This document shows, piece by piece, positions 1-11,961 of a stretch of 64,000 nt of DNA. Both the position numbers and the translations under genes were made by a program. The notes beneath the pieces were generated by a model. That model was not told the DNA's origin. It did no database searches and saw only the letters and a program-made list of their open reading frames with translations. Source of the DNA: Lunularia cruciata (lineage: Eukaryota > Streptophyta > Marchantiopsida > Lunulariales > Lunulariaceae). Every line of letters starts with the position of its first letter. Position 1 is the stretch's first letter. The DNA is taken from NCBI GenBank assembly GCA_948567375.1, contig OX419760.1:58230657-58294656 (forward strand), read 5' to 3'.

Positions 1-118
1 AAAGTATTATTTTGGTGACATCTCTATCTAATCTACTTAGACCATTATTTATTACATTCTTCAAGTGTTACCAAGCCATTTTCCACCTTTAGATAGTATG
101 TCTAGCTAATGGTATTAC
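1..118 (-). repeat. LTR-like fragment, family C
   Basis: This stretch matches the units at 56321-56577 and, inverted, 56983-57269: shared blocks include TTTTGGTGACA, the ATGTTACCAA-like block and the ending CTATTGGTATTACA. Read on the minus strand it begins TGTAATACCA, the apparent 5' end of that LTR family. It is truncated by the window edge and abuts a plus-strand RNase H remnant. LTR identity is inferred from the TG start and recurrence. Confidence 0.5.
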
Positions 119-1870
119 AATGGGGTAGCTTGTTTCATGTGGATGTAGATACATCTTCAATAGCAATAGGAGAAGTTCTTAGTCATAAGGATAGTAGTAA
201 AAAGGATTTTCTGATTTATTTTGCAAGTAGATAGCTATTAAATGCTAAGAGAAAATACACAACTTATGAAAGAGAGGCACTCAAAATGGTGTATGCACGT
301 AAAACAATTTGTCACTATCTATTGGGTTAAGAGTTTGTGTTTCATGTAGATCATTTTGCACTACAACACCTAGTGAAGAAGGCAGACCTTTCTTGGTGAA
401 TTGAGATATGGATACTCTCTTGCAAAAATTCACTTACATTATATAATACAAATCCAAAAAGGAGTGCAACATGGCACTATGGATTTCCTCTCTAGGCTCA
501 AAAATCAAGACTAGGTTGAAGATGTAGGAGATGAGTTTCTTGACAAGGAGCTATTTCACATCACAACAAGGAAAATAACAAGGTACTTAGAGGAGTATCA
601 ATACATGTGTCAACTTGCAATGCCCCTTTGGGAGTAGTTCCAAACAACATGTAGTATTCTTGCACAAGATAGGATCTTATCAAATCAAGGGAAATTTTCC
701 ATTCAATTTGGGAATTGATGAAGTGCTTGATGTTGCCCTGAAGCCTTAGAAGTTGGAGGAGTGATACATGCACTGCACTTGGAAGCTTCAAGAGTGCACT
801 TTGAGAACACTATGAAGTAGATATTGGCAATTTAATATTGGTGGCCAACAATGTACAAGGATGTCAATGACTACATTAGGAGGTGCAATGCATGTCAACA
901 TATTGGAAGACCTACTATATCAACACAATGGCTGCTACATCCCATCCTGCCAATAGCACCATTTGAGAAGTGGGAGATAGACTTTGTTTGTCCAATCCAG
1001 CCCATCACAAAGATAACCCAAAAGAGATAAATTTTGGTTTGCATAGATTATGCCAGAAGGATGATACAAGCCAAAGCTACTTGAAGAGATGATGCTGACA
1101 CAATGGCTGAATTTTTCTTTTGCAACTTTCTCTCTCAATATGGTTGTTCCTTATAGTTATTTGGTGATAGAGGAGTGCACTTCCCAAAACTGATTGATAG
1201 AATCACTCATGAAGCATTTTCAGATTAAGCATATAAAAAACCACTCCTTACAACCTGAAGATGAATCGTTGATAAAGAAGGCCTATAGGATATTATGTAA
1301 GATCCTTAACAAGGTCACTATTAATTATTCCTATGATTAGGAAACAGCTGCATTGTGGGCATACCACACTACAGAGCAGATAACTATAAAGCAAACATCA
1401 TACTTCTTAACCTATGGCCTGCATCCCATCATCCTAGTGGAATTTGAAGTGCTCACTTATCAAATACTCTCTAAAGAGTGCATGTCAATAGAAGATAGTC
1501 AAGCATTCCAACTTCAACACCTTATGTTTTTGGAGGAACAAAAGGATGACTTGAGCAACTGCACAAGGGAGACGCAACAATAGAGAAAGGGATACCATGC
1601 AAGAGAATCAAACTTGTGGTGCACGGGGACTTGGTGCTATTGTATGACAGTCAGCATAAGTTTTTCCAAGAAAACTCCATCTATGATGGATGGGAACATA
1701 CAAGGTGAACCAATGCTTAGATAACAAATCACTTCAACTTGCAGATCTGGAAGGTAACCTATTTTCAGCTCAAGTGAATGGATGGTGAGTGCAAACGTAC
1801 TTTGCCTAAGTGAATGCAAGGAAAAAATTCCTTGTATTTTTGAAGATGCTCATGTTTGATGGAGGGGGTA
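119..1870 (+). pseudogene. Decayed Ty3/gypsy pol: RNase H and integrase
   Basis: Conceptual translation in shifting frames, with many stops, shows the order of a Ty3/gypsy pol. RNase H comes first (FHVDVDTSSIAIGEVL near 137, then KYTTYEREALKMVYA near 255). The integrase zinc finger follows (YWWPTMYKDVNDYIRRCNACQ near 838-900), then the catalytic core (FEKWEIDFVCPI near 961, FGDRGVHF near 1160) and a core end around 1353-1583 with ALWAYHTT and a PIILVEFE block. No frame is intact, so this is a dead copy. It ends in a purine-rich run, GATGGAGGGGGTA (1858-1870), that looks like a polypurine tract. Confidence 0.8.
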
Positions 1871-2256
1871 TGTGGTGCTTCTAATCTTCAAAATTTGCTT
1901 TTGTTGATCATATTAGGCTTAAATGCTAGAGAACCACCATAAATGTTGTTGTAGTTAATCAAAGAAGTGCCCCAAATGGAGAGGTACCTGGAGGAATGAT
2001 GTAAGCAAGCTAGGATAGGAGAAGCACTTGGAGTGATGTAGGATAACCGTGAGTGCTTGCAAGCTAGCATGAGGAATAGCACTTGCAGGAATGAAAGATG
2101 ACCCTAAATGTTGACAAGAAGAATGGGTCTAGAGCAGGCCTCCTAAAATGTGACATTCTATTTTAGATGCAACATTTAGATAATATAGGATTTCCTGAAT
2201 GCCAAAAATAATAAGTGAATGTTTTGTCCTGAAATGTTGCATAGACTCATTGCCGT
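1871..2256 (+). repeat. Putative start of an LTR split by element A
   Basis: A sequence starting TGTGGTGCTTC directly follows the purine-rich end of the decayed pol, as expected for a 3' LTR. It breaks at 2256, where element A begins, and probably resumes at 11962. No second copy was found to prove it is an LTR, so the call rests on position only. Confidence 0.4.
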
Positions 2257-3587
2257 TGTCGGGGAAGTTGTTTGGCCTCAAGAGTGCACCAAGCACCTGG
2301 CTGCTTGTGCTTAGTTTGCCGTTATTGTAGTTGATTTAGAGTTTCTTGTAGACTATCATTCTCTTCCTATTCCTAGTGTGTTGGAAATCTGAACTCGGTA
2401 AAATTTTGGGTTTTCCTTTGTTTCCTGATGTTGGGCTTCTCGAGGGTTTGTGTTTGTCTTTGGCCTTTGCAGAACTGGCTAGTTCATGCAAGTTCTGCTA
2501 CGGTTTCAAACCCAATGGTCCCTAGGAATGGCTGGGAATTTCACAAACAACAAATAGTATTCTATTTGGCTCAACCCGGCACCCAGACTACTGAACCACA
2601 CCATTCATATAGACAGACTGAGAGCTCCTAAAATGGAACTTCCTTGGTGCTAGTCACAGATCAAACACACCATTTTCTCAGGATTTGTCATTCATAAAAT
2701 TCCAGCTGCAAGGTTCACAATTTTGGAAAAGCCAACCAACTCCAATTCATACAGTGTGTAAAAGACCGAAACCGAGGAGAGAAATAGGAGAATGGAAGCT
2801 CACATTGGGACACTTGAATGAGGGAAAACTCCGAATGCCTAGCATGAGCTTCGGCCTTGGTATTTATAGGTAGCATACAAGTCCCTTGAAGCTTCTCAAG
2901 AAGCTTCCTTGAGCCGCTTTCTTGGAGTGCAAGCCAAGTTAACTAGGAAGCTTCTCAAGAAGCTTCCTTCTAGAAGCCGCCTACTTGGCGTGCAAGCTAA
3001 GCTAGTTAGAAGCTTCTAGAAGCTACCTGCTTAGGGCGCAAGTTAACTAGTTAGGAAGCTTCCCAAGAAGCTTCTTAGATGCTTCTAGAATATTCTAGGC
3101 TATTTTGTCTTATTATCTACTTCATAAGCTTGACTAACTTTGTCGCTAAACTCCATATTGTTACACAGTGTATGCACTAAATTATGACAGAAAATCATTT
3201 CAGCTGGCGCCTTCACACGCACTCTGTCCGATAACAATAAAGACTACTCACCCTCCGGACTTCTTCCTTCACCTCCCAGCAGCACTCCCATCAATGCTTT
3301 CTCCTCTGAACACCGTTTGTCTCTCTCGAAAGTTCATGCAAACTTCTCTCTTGAAACTCCTCTGGCATTTCCCAAAAACTGTCAGTCCTTCTCACTGCAA
3401 AAAACTCAACTCCTGCCCAACCTTGCCAACTTCCCTCTCGAAATCCTCTGGCATTTCCCAAACTGTCAGCCCTTCTCACTTTTGATAATTCTCAATACTT
3501 TCAGAAACCCTCTACTGTCCAGCCCTCCTCTTCTCAAAATCTTGCAACCACTCCTTACCACTCTCATCTGGCTTTTTCCCGACGACA
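2257..3587 (-). repeat. 3' LTR of element A
   Basis: It shares long near-identical stretches with 9509-11961: the first 140 bases, the segment around 2520-2756, the segment 3166-3480, and the last 80 bases ending CCCGACGACA. Its 1331 bases include a 409-base solo LTR and a 5-base duplication, so the native length is about 917. It lacks the tandem arrays that swell the other LTR. Confidence 0.88.
2757..3165 (-). mobile_element. Solo LTR of the element B family
   Basis: Read on the minus strand this matches the LTRs of element B (32798-33282 and 39399-39813): it starts TGTAACAATATGG, has the same GAAGCTTC/TTCTAGAA-rich middle and the same TATAAATACC box (plus-strand GGTATTTATA near 2858), and ends in TTTTACA. 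It is flanked by a perfect 5-bp target duplication, CAGTG, at 2752-2756 and 3166-3170. The other element A LTR (near 10005) has a single uninterrupted CAGTG at the same point, which shows the pre-insertion site. Confidence 0.9.
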
Positions 3588-3602
3588 TCCACCCCCACCA
3601 AT
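3588..3602 (-). other. Polypurine tract of element A
   Basis: Directly inside the 3' LTR the minus strand reads TTGGTGGGGGTGGA followed by the LTR start TGTCG. Position and purine content fit the plus-strand primer of an LTR retroelement. Confidence 0.65.
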
Positions 3603-3789
3603 CCTGTGCAGCCACCGGTCTGCACCAGCAAGTCCGGAGTGATCAATATAAGCTTTCTTCAGTGGCATCTTCCAAATCACCTCCAGAGTCGAAGTCATGA
3701 TCTCTTTCCTCCTCGGCTCCTGATTGCCTCTTGAAAAGTTTAACCTTTTTCCCTGCATATGGTAGACGATGTTCAGTACCATCCAGCTC

Positions 3790-6700
3790 TCACACATTGT
3801 AGGTGGCATTCCCGTGAACTTTGGTAACAACAAATGGGCCATGCCAACGGCGGGCAAACTTCTTGAGGGTCGAATGTTGTACGTCTAGGCTGTTATCAGA
3901 AACCAGCACCCAATCCCCTTCATTGATAGGTATCGGTCGTAGTTGGTGAGTCTTGTCAAAGTATACTTTGTTCCTCAGCCGTGCTTCCTTCACCTTCTCG
4001 CGTGCTTCTTGTATTCTCTGTGGTGTCAGGTTGAAGTGCTTGATCCTACGCGTTATCAATTCCTATGTGGACACATTATCCTCCCATTGAAAAGTTCTCC
4101 AACTAATGATGTCCTCTTCCACAGGCATAATAGGTAAGTGCCCTGATACTAACTCAGCAGGTGGCATCCCAATTACCAAGCTGCAAGTTAACCTATCAGC
4201 CATAAGTGCTAAGGGCAGCAAATCAGGCCATCTGTATGTCTCACCTTGGCAAGCCTTCACCAAAGCATTCACTATTGGCGGATGACCTCGTTCACTCTTA
4301 CCATTGGCTTCCGGATTGTAGGTAGTAGTCAGGTTCAGCTTGATATTGAACTTAGCAAAGAAGTCAGCTGCTTCCCTTGCATCCAATTCACCTCGATCTG
4401 CCCTCATCCGGTAGAAACATCCATGCTTGGCAATAATATCCTCTAAGACAAACCGACACACCTGTTGGGTATGTGTAGATGACAATGCTCTTCCTTCCAC
4501 ATAATTAGACAGGTCGTCCCTAGCTAGTACTAGATATTTAGCTCCTCGGACTCCTGAAGGCATATGAACCAAGTCCAAAACCCACTGAAAATGGAGATTC
4601 AGCGGATAAGTAGGTTTCAAGCCATCTCTGTGCCTTACCTTGGAGTAGATCTGACAGATTTCACAAGTTTCTACATACTGCCGTACCTCTGTGTAAATAC
4701 CTGGCCACCAGTACAAACCCCGGATGCGCTTGTATGTACCCTGAACCCCACGGTGTCCGGCAGCATCCACGTTGTGTGACTCCCGTAGCACTCTTTGCTT
4801 TGTCTCCTCATCTCCCAACACTCTTAGTGGAACTCTAGAGCTGCCCTTGGGCCTTCGCCAGAGATACCCATCCTTCAACAAGAATTTTCCCGATCTCCTT
4901 CTGATCTTCTCAAATTCTTCCTTGGTCCATTCGGAGTTCTTATCTAGAGAACTAAGATACTTCCCAACAGCCAGAAGATCATCCTTGTACAGTTCTTCTC
5001 TAAAGGGTAAGTTCAAGTCCAGCTCATGCACATCCACCATACAGTCATTTTCAACTCCTTCATAACATGCTCTAGACAACATATCAGCTACCGGATTGTC
5101 CTTCCGAGCTATGTACCTTAGCTCTGGATTAAACATCTGAATGAACGCTATCCAGCGCAACATGGCAATGTCTGGAGTGTCACAATTGGCAACCATTCCA
5201 AGCAGCGGCAAGCAATCTGTCTCTAGGATGACATAGGTCCCTATTAGGCAGTTTCTATCCTGTCTTAGTGCTATCTTGGCACCCCACAATTCCCGTTTGA
5301 TCTGAGGGTACCTCCATTGCCGTTCCGTGAAGATCCTTGCTCCAAACCTTGCTACAAATCTGTTGCCGTTCTCGTCGTCTTGGCCCACAGCCCAACCAGC
5401 AGCGTAGAGACTTGAGTCAACCGTAACTATAATTGGTCGTCCACAGCGGTAGTCAAGCGGGTGGAGCACAGGCGGGTTTTGCATCGCTTTCTTCAGTTTT
5501 GCCATAGCAACCAAATGTTCCAGTCTCCAAACAAACCTGATCCTTTTCCTCAAACGTTGGTAGAGTGGCTCTGCAACATGACCAAAGTGCGGAATCCATA
5601 TACGGTAGAAAACGCATGCCCCTAAGAACCTTCTTACCTCCAGAACTGAGGAACAGTCCTTGATTTTCCCTATTATATCCACCTTTTCCGGATTCGGCTT
5701 CCTTCCATACGAGCCACATAGGTGTCCCACCACAAGGATTTCTCCAAGTCCAAATGCCGACTTCTCTCCAGAGAGAGTCACCCCCGCTTCCATCAACCTT
5801 CTCAATATCGACTCCACATCTTGAATATGATCCATGACAAACCTCCTAATACCTCCATCCACCAAAGTTTCATCTTTCTCGCTCTATGTGCAGCCCTTGA
5901 CAGGTATATCATCCAAGAATGGACAGGTCTTCTCAGGGATAAAAGACTGCAGAATTTGATTCATAGCGCTTTGCATATGCGCCACAGAGTTAGTAGCCCC
6001 CATTGGGAGAGTGCACATACGCATCAGCCCTAATGGTGTTCACATCGTGGTTATGTCCCGGCTCCCTTCAGCAAGCTGAAACTGATCATAACCTGAATAC
6101 AAATCTCCTATAGAATAGATTGCCCTCCCTGCAAACTCCTCAGCAAACTCATCCACAGCCGGTCCAGCACCAGAATTCCGGATTGTTACCTTATTTGGCG
6201 GTTGCATATCCTGTATGAACTGCAACTTACCATTTTTCTTCCGGATGGTGAACCAGCGATTTGAGTATGGCGCTTCTGATGGTTCTAAAATCTTTGCCTG
6301 AACTTCCTCCTTCAATAGTTTTGTCAGCTGGGGCAGAAGGGCCTTTGGCACTGGTATTGGTCTCAGATCCCACGGTACATGCGGAACCGTGAAAATTATC
6401 ATCGGTGTGATTTCCTGCGGGTTCACACACCCAATCTCCTTGATCTTGAAAGCAAAAGCCTTCCCGCACCTCCCAATCATTTCCTTAAATGCACGATGCT
6501 CAACTTCTATGAGCAATCCGTCCCCTCCGACCGTAAGCTCATCCAAGGTCTCTTTAGTAAACGAATGACCAATATCCTTTTCCTGCCTCAGTCTCGGTTC
6601 CTCTCTAGTCCTATGCATCAAATCAGAAGCATCCAATGGCAATGGGACAGCAATAGGATGAACCTTTTTGTCCACTGTTTTGTACTTAGTGTCACATCTC

Positions 6701-7008
6701 ACTTCATGAACCAACTTTGAAAGTGTTTCATGAAGCTCCCTTCCTATTTCAATCACGGGTTCTCCTTTCTCCATTGCCCCGATCACCTTCTGGACTCCCC
6801 TACCTTCTCCCCAATCCTCCAACAGTCCAATGATAGTCTCGCTATCATCCATTTCCCTTGCTGTTTTCAGAACTCTCTCTTTCCCTTTCATTCTCTTCTG
6901 CAAAATTCTTGTGGTACTCCCTACATGTGCAAAGCAAACAGTTCTACCACTCTGGATTCCTACATAGGTCCTATCAAAACAGTCCTCCTCACTGGTGGAA
7001 TGTAGCAT
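3790..7008 (-). pseudogene. Element A pol: reverse transcriptase, RNase H, integrase
   Basis: One minus-strand frame runs from 7008 to 3790, interrupted by three stops: TGA at 6037-6039, TAG near 5888 and TAG at 4060-4062. RT blocks are IGDLYSGYDQF and TPLGLMRM either side of the first stop, and the catalytic FLDD near 5905-5920. RNase H starts with IIVTVDSSLYAAGWAVG near 5420. The integrase has an H2C2 finger (HNVDAAGHRG...CEICQ, near 4770-4660) and a core with LDLVHM, RADRGE and EANGKSERGH as likely acidic positions. The C-terminal part lies at 4059-3790. Continuity of frame and homology across all three stops shows nonsense decay, not misframing. Confidence 0.9.
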
Positions 7009-7045
7009 AGGGTGCCTTGTTCCCCCACCTTCTTTGACAAGACGC

Positions 7046-9337
7046 CTAGTGGAAACCCCACCTTCTAGTAGGCTTTTCTGGATCCCTTAACTCTCTCCTG
7101 TTCCTGTCGCTGCCCAACAACACAGTGGGGAATTGCACTATCCTGGTTCCGTTCTGACTTCTAACTTTTGCCACATGAGTCCCATCATTCAGAACTTTGC
7201 TCTCCATTCTAAATTGTGTAATGAAGGGTTGTCCTAGAATCACCGGGTAGGGCAAGGTATCATGCACGAACACATTAATAGGCTCTACCACATTCCCTAT
7301 CTTGATTTTGACATCCGGACAAGCTCCCCACAATGCATTTTTGGTTCTATTCACTGAGTTTACCTTCCAATTGATGTCACGATCCACCTTCCATCGCCCT
7401 TCATCGTAGACCACCTTTGACACGATATTGACCTCAGATCCGGAATCAATCAGTGCTCTCACCGGTGCTTTCACTCCTTGCATCTTGATCTCACACTCGC
7501 TGCAACTTCTTGCCCAAAAAGAGTCTTGAACCTCCTCTGACAAGGGCACAAAAGACTTATCATCCTCAAGAGCAGCATCATAGACACGTGCTTCTCGGGT
7601 CTCATCCTCTGGTTTTTCCTGTTCAAGCTCAAGCCCAAAAGTTCCCACCTCTCCTTCAGCCTCACTCCCGTCCTTGTACAGCAAGGATGTGTGCGGTCCT
7701 TCCTTGTAGAATCATTTCTTCTTTGCCTTGACAAGGATAAGGTCCTGCACATCCTTCCTCAAGCTACCAAAGAACTCTTTGTTTGTGAAATCCCTCACCT
7801 CTTGCTTCCAGAACTTTTTGGCAATCTCTTGCGGATCCAATTCCATTTCTATGTCTCGGCTCAACAGCCAACCCGGCCCCTTCCTAGGAGATCTCTCTCC
7901 CGGCTTTTGGTTCACTGCCCCTTCTGTGTCCATTTGTGACTCTTCTACAATGCCCAAATTCTGATCCCTGCTCTTTTGCGCATCGCTGAACTGCACCTCT
8001 TTCCTTCTAACCTGTCTCCTCTCCGGTTCCACTCGCTGTTGCTTTTCCCTTGGCTGCCCTTCATTATCTGCCCATTGATCAGATTTTCATTTCTCTTCCA
8101 CCATAGCATCCCAAGTGGTACCAACTTCAGCAGTGATGGCAGTTATTACCACCGGCACATCCCACCCTGATTTCCTCCGGACCTGCTCTGCTAGTCTCTT
8201 CTTCTCAACCTCTCCTAGATCTGCACATTGCTTCACTTCACTCATTGCACTATACACACTAGGCTCAAATGCAGCGACTGCCATACTTACTTCATGTTTG
8301 CCCATGTGTCTTTCCAGCAGAGCCTTCATCCCTCCCCTGTTACCGTTCAGCGGTATTGGCTCCCCAGTATCATAGAAGGCTATCTTCTTCATCACGGGTT
8401 CTCCAACAAACTTCACCCACTGTTTGCGTACTGCTTCTGATAGTTCTTGGCAGTCCCTTTTGGCATGACTCTTATTGTCACACCACATGCACCCATAGGG
8501 TTGCCTCCTCTCTCCATCCGTCCTCGCAGTGCTACTCCCACTCTGCAACTGGTCGACCTTTGTGGTCAGAATCTTCAACCCCTCCATGAGTCGTGAGATC
8601 TCATCCACTGCCCCTTCTTTGGGCATCTCACTCACTTGCTGTCCCTCCTTCCCTCTCCCGGACCCAATCACGTTACTCCGAATAGGCACTTTGGCTTTTG
8701 CTTCTTCATCCAGCTCTCTCTGCCTACGGCTTACCCAGACAACCGACTCCTCAATCTTTCCCCACTCTACCGCTCCCAACCGATCAGGTTGGAGCAAATC
8801 GAGTGCATACTCCAACTCATCCCGCAAACGACTATCTGCAGCTTGCAGAAAATAGTTAGACCTCTGTAGTCTAATGGCCTCAGCTTCACAACCTGACAGA
8901 TGCCCCAGTCTCTTGTTAAACTCTCTTAGGAGATCTTGAGGCCCCAAGTTTTTACTCCTATCGTTCATCCAATCCAAGAACATGGCCTGGGTGACCCGAT
9001 CTGCATCCTGCAGCAAGAATTCCTCCTTCATCATCTGGGAGAACTCCTCCCATGTCTCCGCCTCTCTCACCAAGCCCTCAACCACCTTCTTGATTTCAAG
9101 TTCAGCCAACGTAGGAAACCTAGCAATGGCAATGTTCTCATCCAGATCATGAAGCTTAACCTCTCTCCAGTAGACCTTCAGGTACTTTGTCACGTCCTTA
9201 CCATCAAATTCCCCTTGCTGATCTACCACAGCGCGCAGACACTTTGTGACTTGGGAAGACTGCACTTTAACCCTGTCTCTTTCTTCGTCTTGATCCTTCA
9301 TGGCTCTCATGGTTGCCATGACAATCAATGAGATCAC
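7046..9337 (-). pseudogene. Element A gag and aspartic protease
   Basis: The minus-strand frame is shared by 9337-8087, 8032-7712 and 7684-7046, with stops between the blocks. The first block is gag-like: a DVTKYLKVYWREVKLHD region near residue 48, then a CCHC zinc knuckle CMWCDNKSHAKRDC near 8490-8450. The last block carries the retroviral-type aspartic protease signature VRALIDSGSEVNIVS near 7465-7420. The pol frame downstream differs from this one, so the element either used a frameshift between protease and RT or has an indel near 7010-7045. The start at 9337 is the first ATG after the primer binding site and leaves a leader of about 150 bases. Confidence 0.85.
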
Positions 9338-9487
9338 CTATTCCCTTGTCATGGCTGCAGATGAAGCCTTTGGGCCCATCTCTACCTCAGCACAGCTCAC
9401 TACTGTCCACTTAGATCAGTTCAATCTGTCCTTGTTCCCTTCCCCAACTCCAACTAGTCGTAACGTCTAAGCACAAGCCTTGAGATT

Positions 9488-9504
9488 CCCCAGCATGGTC
9501 GCCA
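9488..9504 (-). other. Primer binding site of element A
   Basis: Four bases inside the 5' LTR the minus strand reads TGGCGACCATGCTGGGG. A TGG start just inside the LTR is typical of a tRNA primer site. The tRNA was not assigned. Confidence 0.6.
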
Positions 9505-10439
9505 CTTATGTCGGGGAAATTGTTTGGCCTCGAGAGTGCACCGAAATTGTTTGGCTCCTTGTGCTTAGTTTGCCATTATTGTAGTTGATTTAGAGTTTCT
9601 CATAGACTATCATTCTCTTCCTATTCCTAGTGTGTTGGAAATCTCAACTCTGTAAAAATTTTGGTTTTCCTTTGTTTCTTGATGTTGGGCTTCTCGAGGG
9701 TTTGTGTTTGTCTTTGGCCTTCGCAAAACTGGCTAGTTCATGCAGGTTCTGCTACAGTTTTGGACCGTTTAGAAATGGCTGGGAATTTCACAAACAACAA
9801 ATAGTATTCTATTTGGCTCAACCCGGCACCCAGACTACTGAACCAAACCATTCATATAGACGGACTGAGAGCTCCTAAAATGGAACTTCCTTGGTGCTAG
9901 TCACAGATCAAACACATCATTTTCTCAAGATTTGTCATTCATAAAATTCCAGCTGCAAGGTTCACAATTTTGGAAAAGCCAACCAACTCCAGTTCATACA
10001 GTGTATGCACTAAATTATGACAGAAAATCATTTCAGCTGGTGCCTTCACACGCACTCTGTCTGATAACAATAAAGATGACTCACCCTTCGGACTTCTTCC
10101 TTCACCTCCCAGCAGCACTCCCATCAATGCTTTCTCCTCTGAACACCCTCTGTCTCTCTCGAAAGTTCCTGCAAACTTCTCTCTTGAAACTCCTCTGGCA
10201 TTTCCCTAAAACTGTCAGTCCTCACTGCGAAAAACTCAACTCCTGCCCAAGCTTGCCAACTTCCCTCTCAAAATCCTCTGGCATTTCCCAAACTGTCAGC
10301 CCTTCTCACTTTCGATAATTCTCAATACTTTCAAAAACCCTCTGTCTTCTCTTCTCGAGAATTCCTCTGGCACTTTCCTAAAACTCTACTGTCTTCTCTC
10401 GAAATCTTTTGCAACTTTCTCTCTTGAAACTCCTCTCCT

Positions 10440-11160
10440 CATTTTCTGAAACTGGCAGCTCTTCTCACTTTCAATATTTCTCCATCACTTCCCTACTGTC
10501 TTCTCTCAAAATCCTCTGCACTTTCCCAAAACTCTTCTCCTCATTTCCCAAAACTGGCAACTCTTCTCACTTTCGATATTTCTCCATCACTTCCCTACTG
10601 TCTTCTCTCAAAATCCTCTGCACTTTCCCGAGACTCTTCTCCTCATTTCCCGAAACTGGTAGCTCTTCTCACTTTTGATAATTCTCCATCACTTCCCTAC
10701 TGTCTTCTCTCAAAATCCTCTGTACTTTCCCAAAAACCCTACTGTCCTTTCTCAAAATCTTCTGCAACTTTCTCTCTGTGAAACTCCTCTCTTGATTTCC
10801 TGAAAACTGGCAGCTCTTCTCACTTTCGATATTTCTCCATCACTTCCCTATTGTCTTCTCTCAAAATCCTCTGCACTTTCCCGAAACTCTTCTCCTCATT
10901 TCCCGAAACTGGCAGCTCTTCTCACTTTAGATATTTCTCCATCACTTCCCTACTGTCTTCCCTCAAAATCCTCTGCACTTTCCCGAAAACCTCACTGTCC
11001 TTTCTTGAAATCTTCTGCAACTTTCTCTCTCTGAAACTCCTCTCTTGATTTCCTGAAAACTGGCAGCTCTTCTCACTTTCTATATTTCTCCATCACTTCC
11101 CTACTGTCTTCTCTGGAAATCCCCTGCACTTTCCCAAAACTCCTTGTCTCTCCCAAATCC
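10440..11160. repeat. Tandem array inside element A LTR (101/151-base units)
   Basis: The block CTCTTCTCACTTT followed by GATATTTCTCCATCAC recurs near 10460, 10561, 10662, 10813, 10915 and 11066. Spacings are 101, 101, 151, 102 and 151 bases. The longer units carry an extra piece of about 50 bases with CTGTCCTTTCT and TTCTGCAACTTTCTC. The partner LTR has no such array. Confidence 0.85.
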
Positions 11161-11284
11161 TCTGGCAACTTCTCTCTCGACACATCAATTCCCTTGTCTC
11201 CAAACTCCTTTCAATCTTTTTTTTGTCACCCCAACCCCTCTTCCGATTCTTGTGTCTTTCCCTCTTTGACCTCTTCCTGTCCTT

Positions 11285-11450
11285 CCCAAAAAACCCCTTT
11301 CCTGTTCCTGTCCTTTGCGAAATCCCCTTTCCTGTTCCTCCTTTGCAAAAACCACTTTCCTGTTCCTGTCCTTCGCGAAAACCCCTTTCCTGTTCCTCCT
11401 TTGCAAAAACCCCTTTCCTGTTCCTGTCCTTCGCAAAAACTTCTTTCGAC
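11285..11450. repeat. Short tandem repeats in element A LTR
   Basis: About six copies of CCTTTCCTGTTCCT joined alternately to GTCCTTCGCRAAA or CCTTTGCAAAAA make units of roughly 27-31 bases. Translated, they give only repetitive Arg/Lys/Phe-rich frames, so no gene is called. Confidence 0.8.
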
Positions 11451-11961
11451 CTCCTTGTCTCCTTGATTGTCCTTTTTTTTGCTGCTACCCAACTCTGCCT
11501 TCCATTCTTTCCCCGTTCCCCTTTCTCTGCCCACGATCTTCCTATTTTCCCCTGTTTCTGTTTTCTCTTCCCTTTTGTTTTTCCCTTCTTGATTCCTAAA
11601 ACCTCTTTACGTTTAGGAGTCACCTCTTCTTGCTGCTCTGTTCTTTTATTCCTTTCCCCTTTGCAGAAGTGCTTGATACCTCTCTATCATTCAACAAAGC
11701 CCTTCCAGACTTATCTATCTTCTCCTTTCCTTCCTTTCTTGAAAATTCCAGCGACCACTCCTTACCAAGCTCATCTGACATTCTTTTTTGAAAACTCTCT
11801 GCTGTCCAGTCCTCATCTGTCCCAAATTTTCATACCCTGTCAGCATGTGCCCTCCCGCAAGACTTTCACTGAAAAAAAAAACCCTCTACTGTCTAGCCCT
11901 CCTCTTCTCAAAATCCTGCAACCACTCTTTACCACTCTCATCTGGCTTTTTCCCGACAACA

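Larger units (their letters stand above)
2257..11961 (-). mobile_element. Ty3/gypsy LTR retrotransposon A, near complete
   Basis: The element has two related terminal repeats (2257-3587 and 9509-11961), both starting TGTCGGGGAA on the plus strand and ending CCCGACRACA. Read on the minus strand the order is 5' LTR, primer binding site, gag, protease, RT, RNase H, integrase, polypurine tract, 3' LTR. CCGT lies at 2253-2256 and again at 11962-11965, a 4-bp target duplication. The coding part is broken by in-frame stops. It sits inside an older decayed retroelement and has taken an insertion in its own 3' LTR (2757-3165). Confidence 0.9.
9509..11961 (-). repeat. 5' LTR of element A, expanded
   Basis: It is paired with 2257-3587. 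At 2453 bases it is far longer than its partner because of internal repeat expansion at 10330-11160 and 11285-11450. It is strongly C+T rich on the plus strand (G+A rich in element orientation). Long open frames here are artefacts of this biased sequence. Confidence 0.88.
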
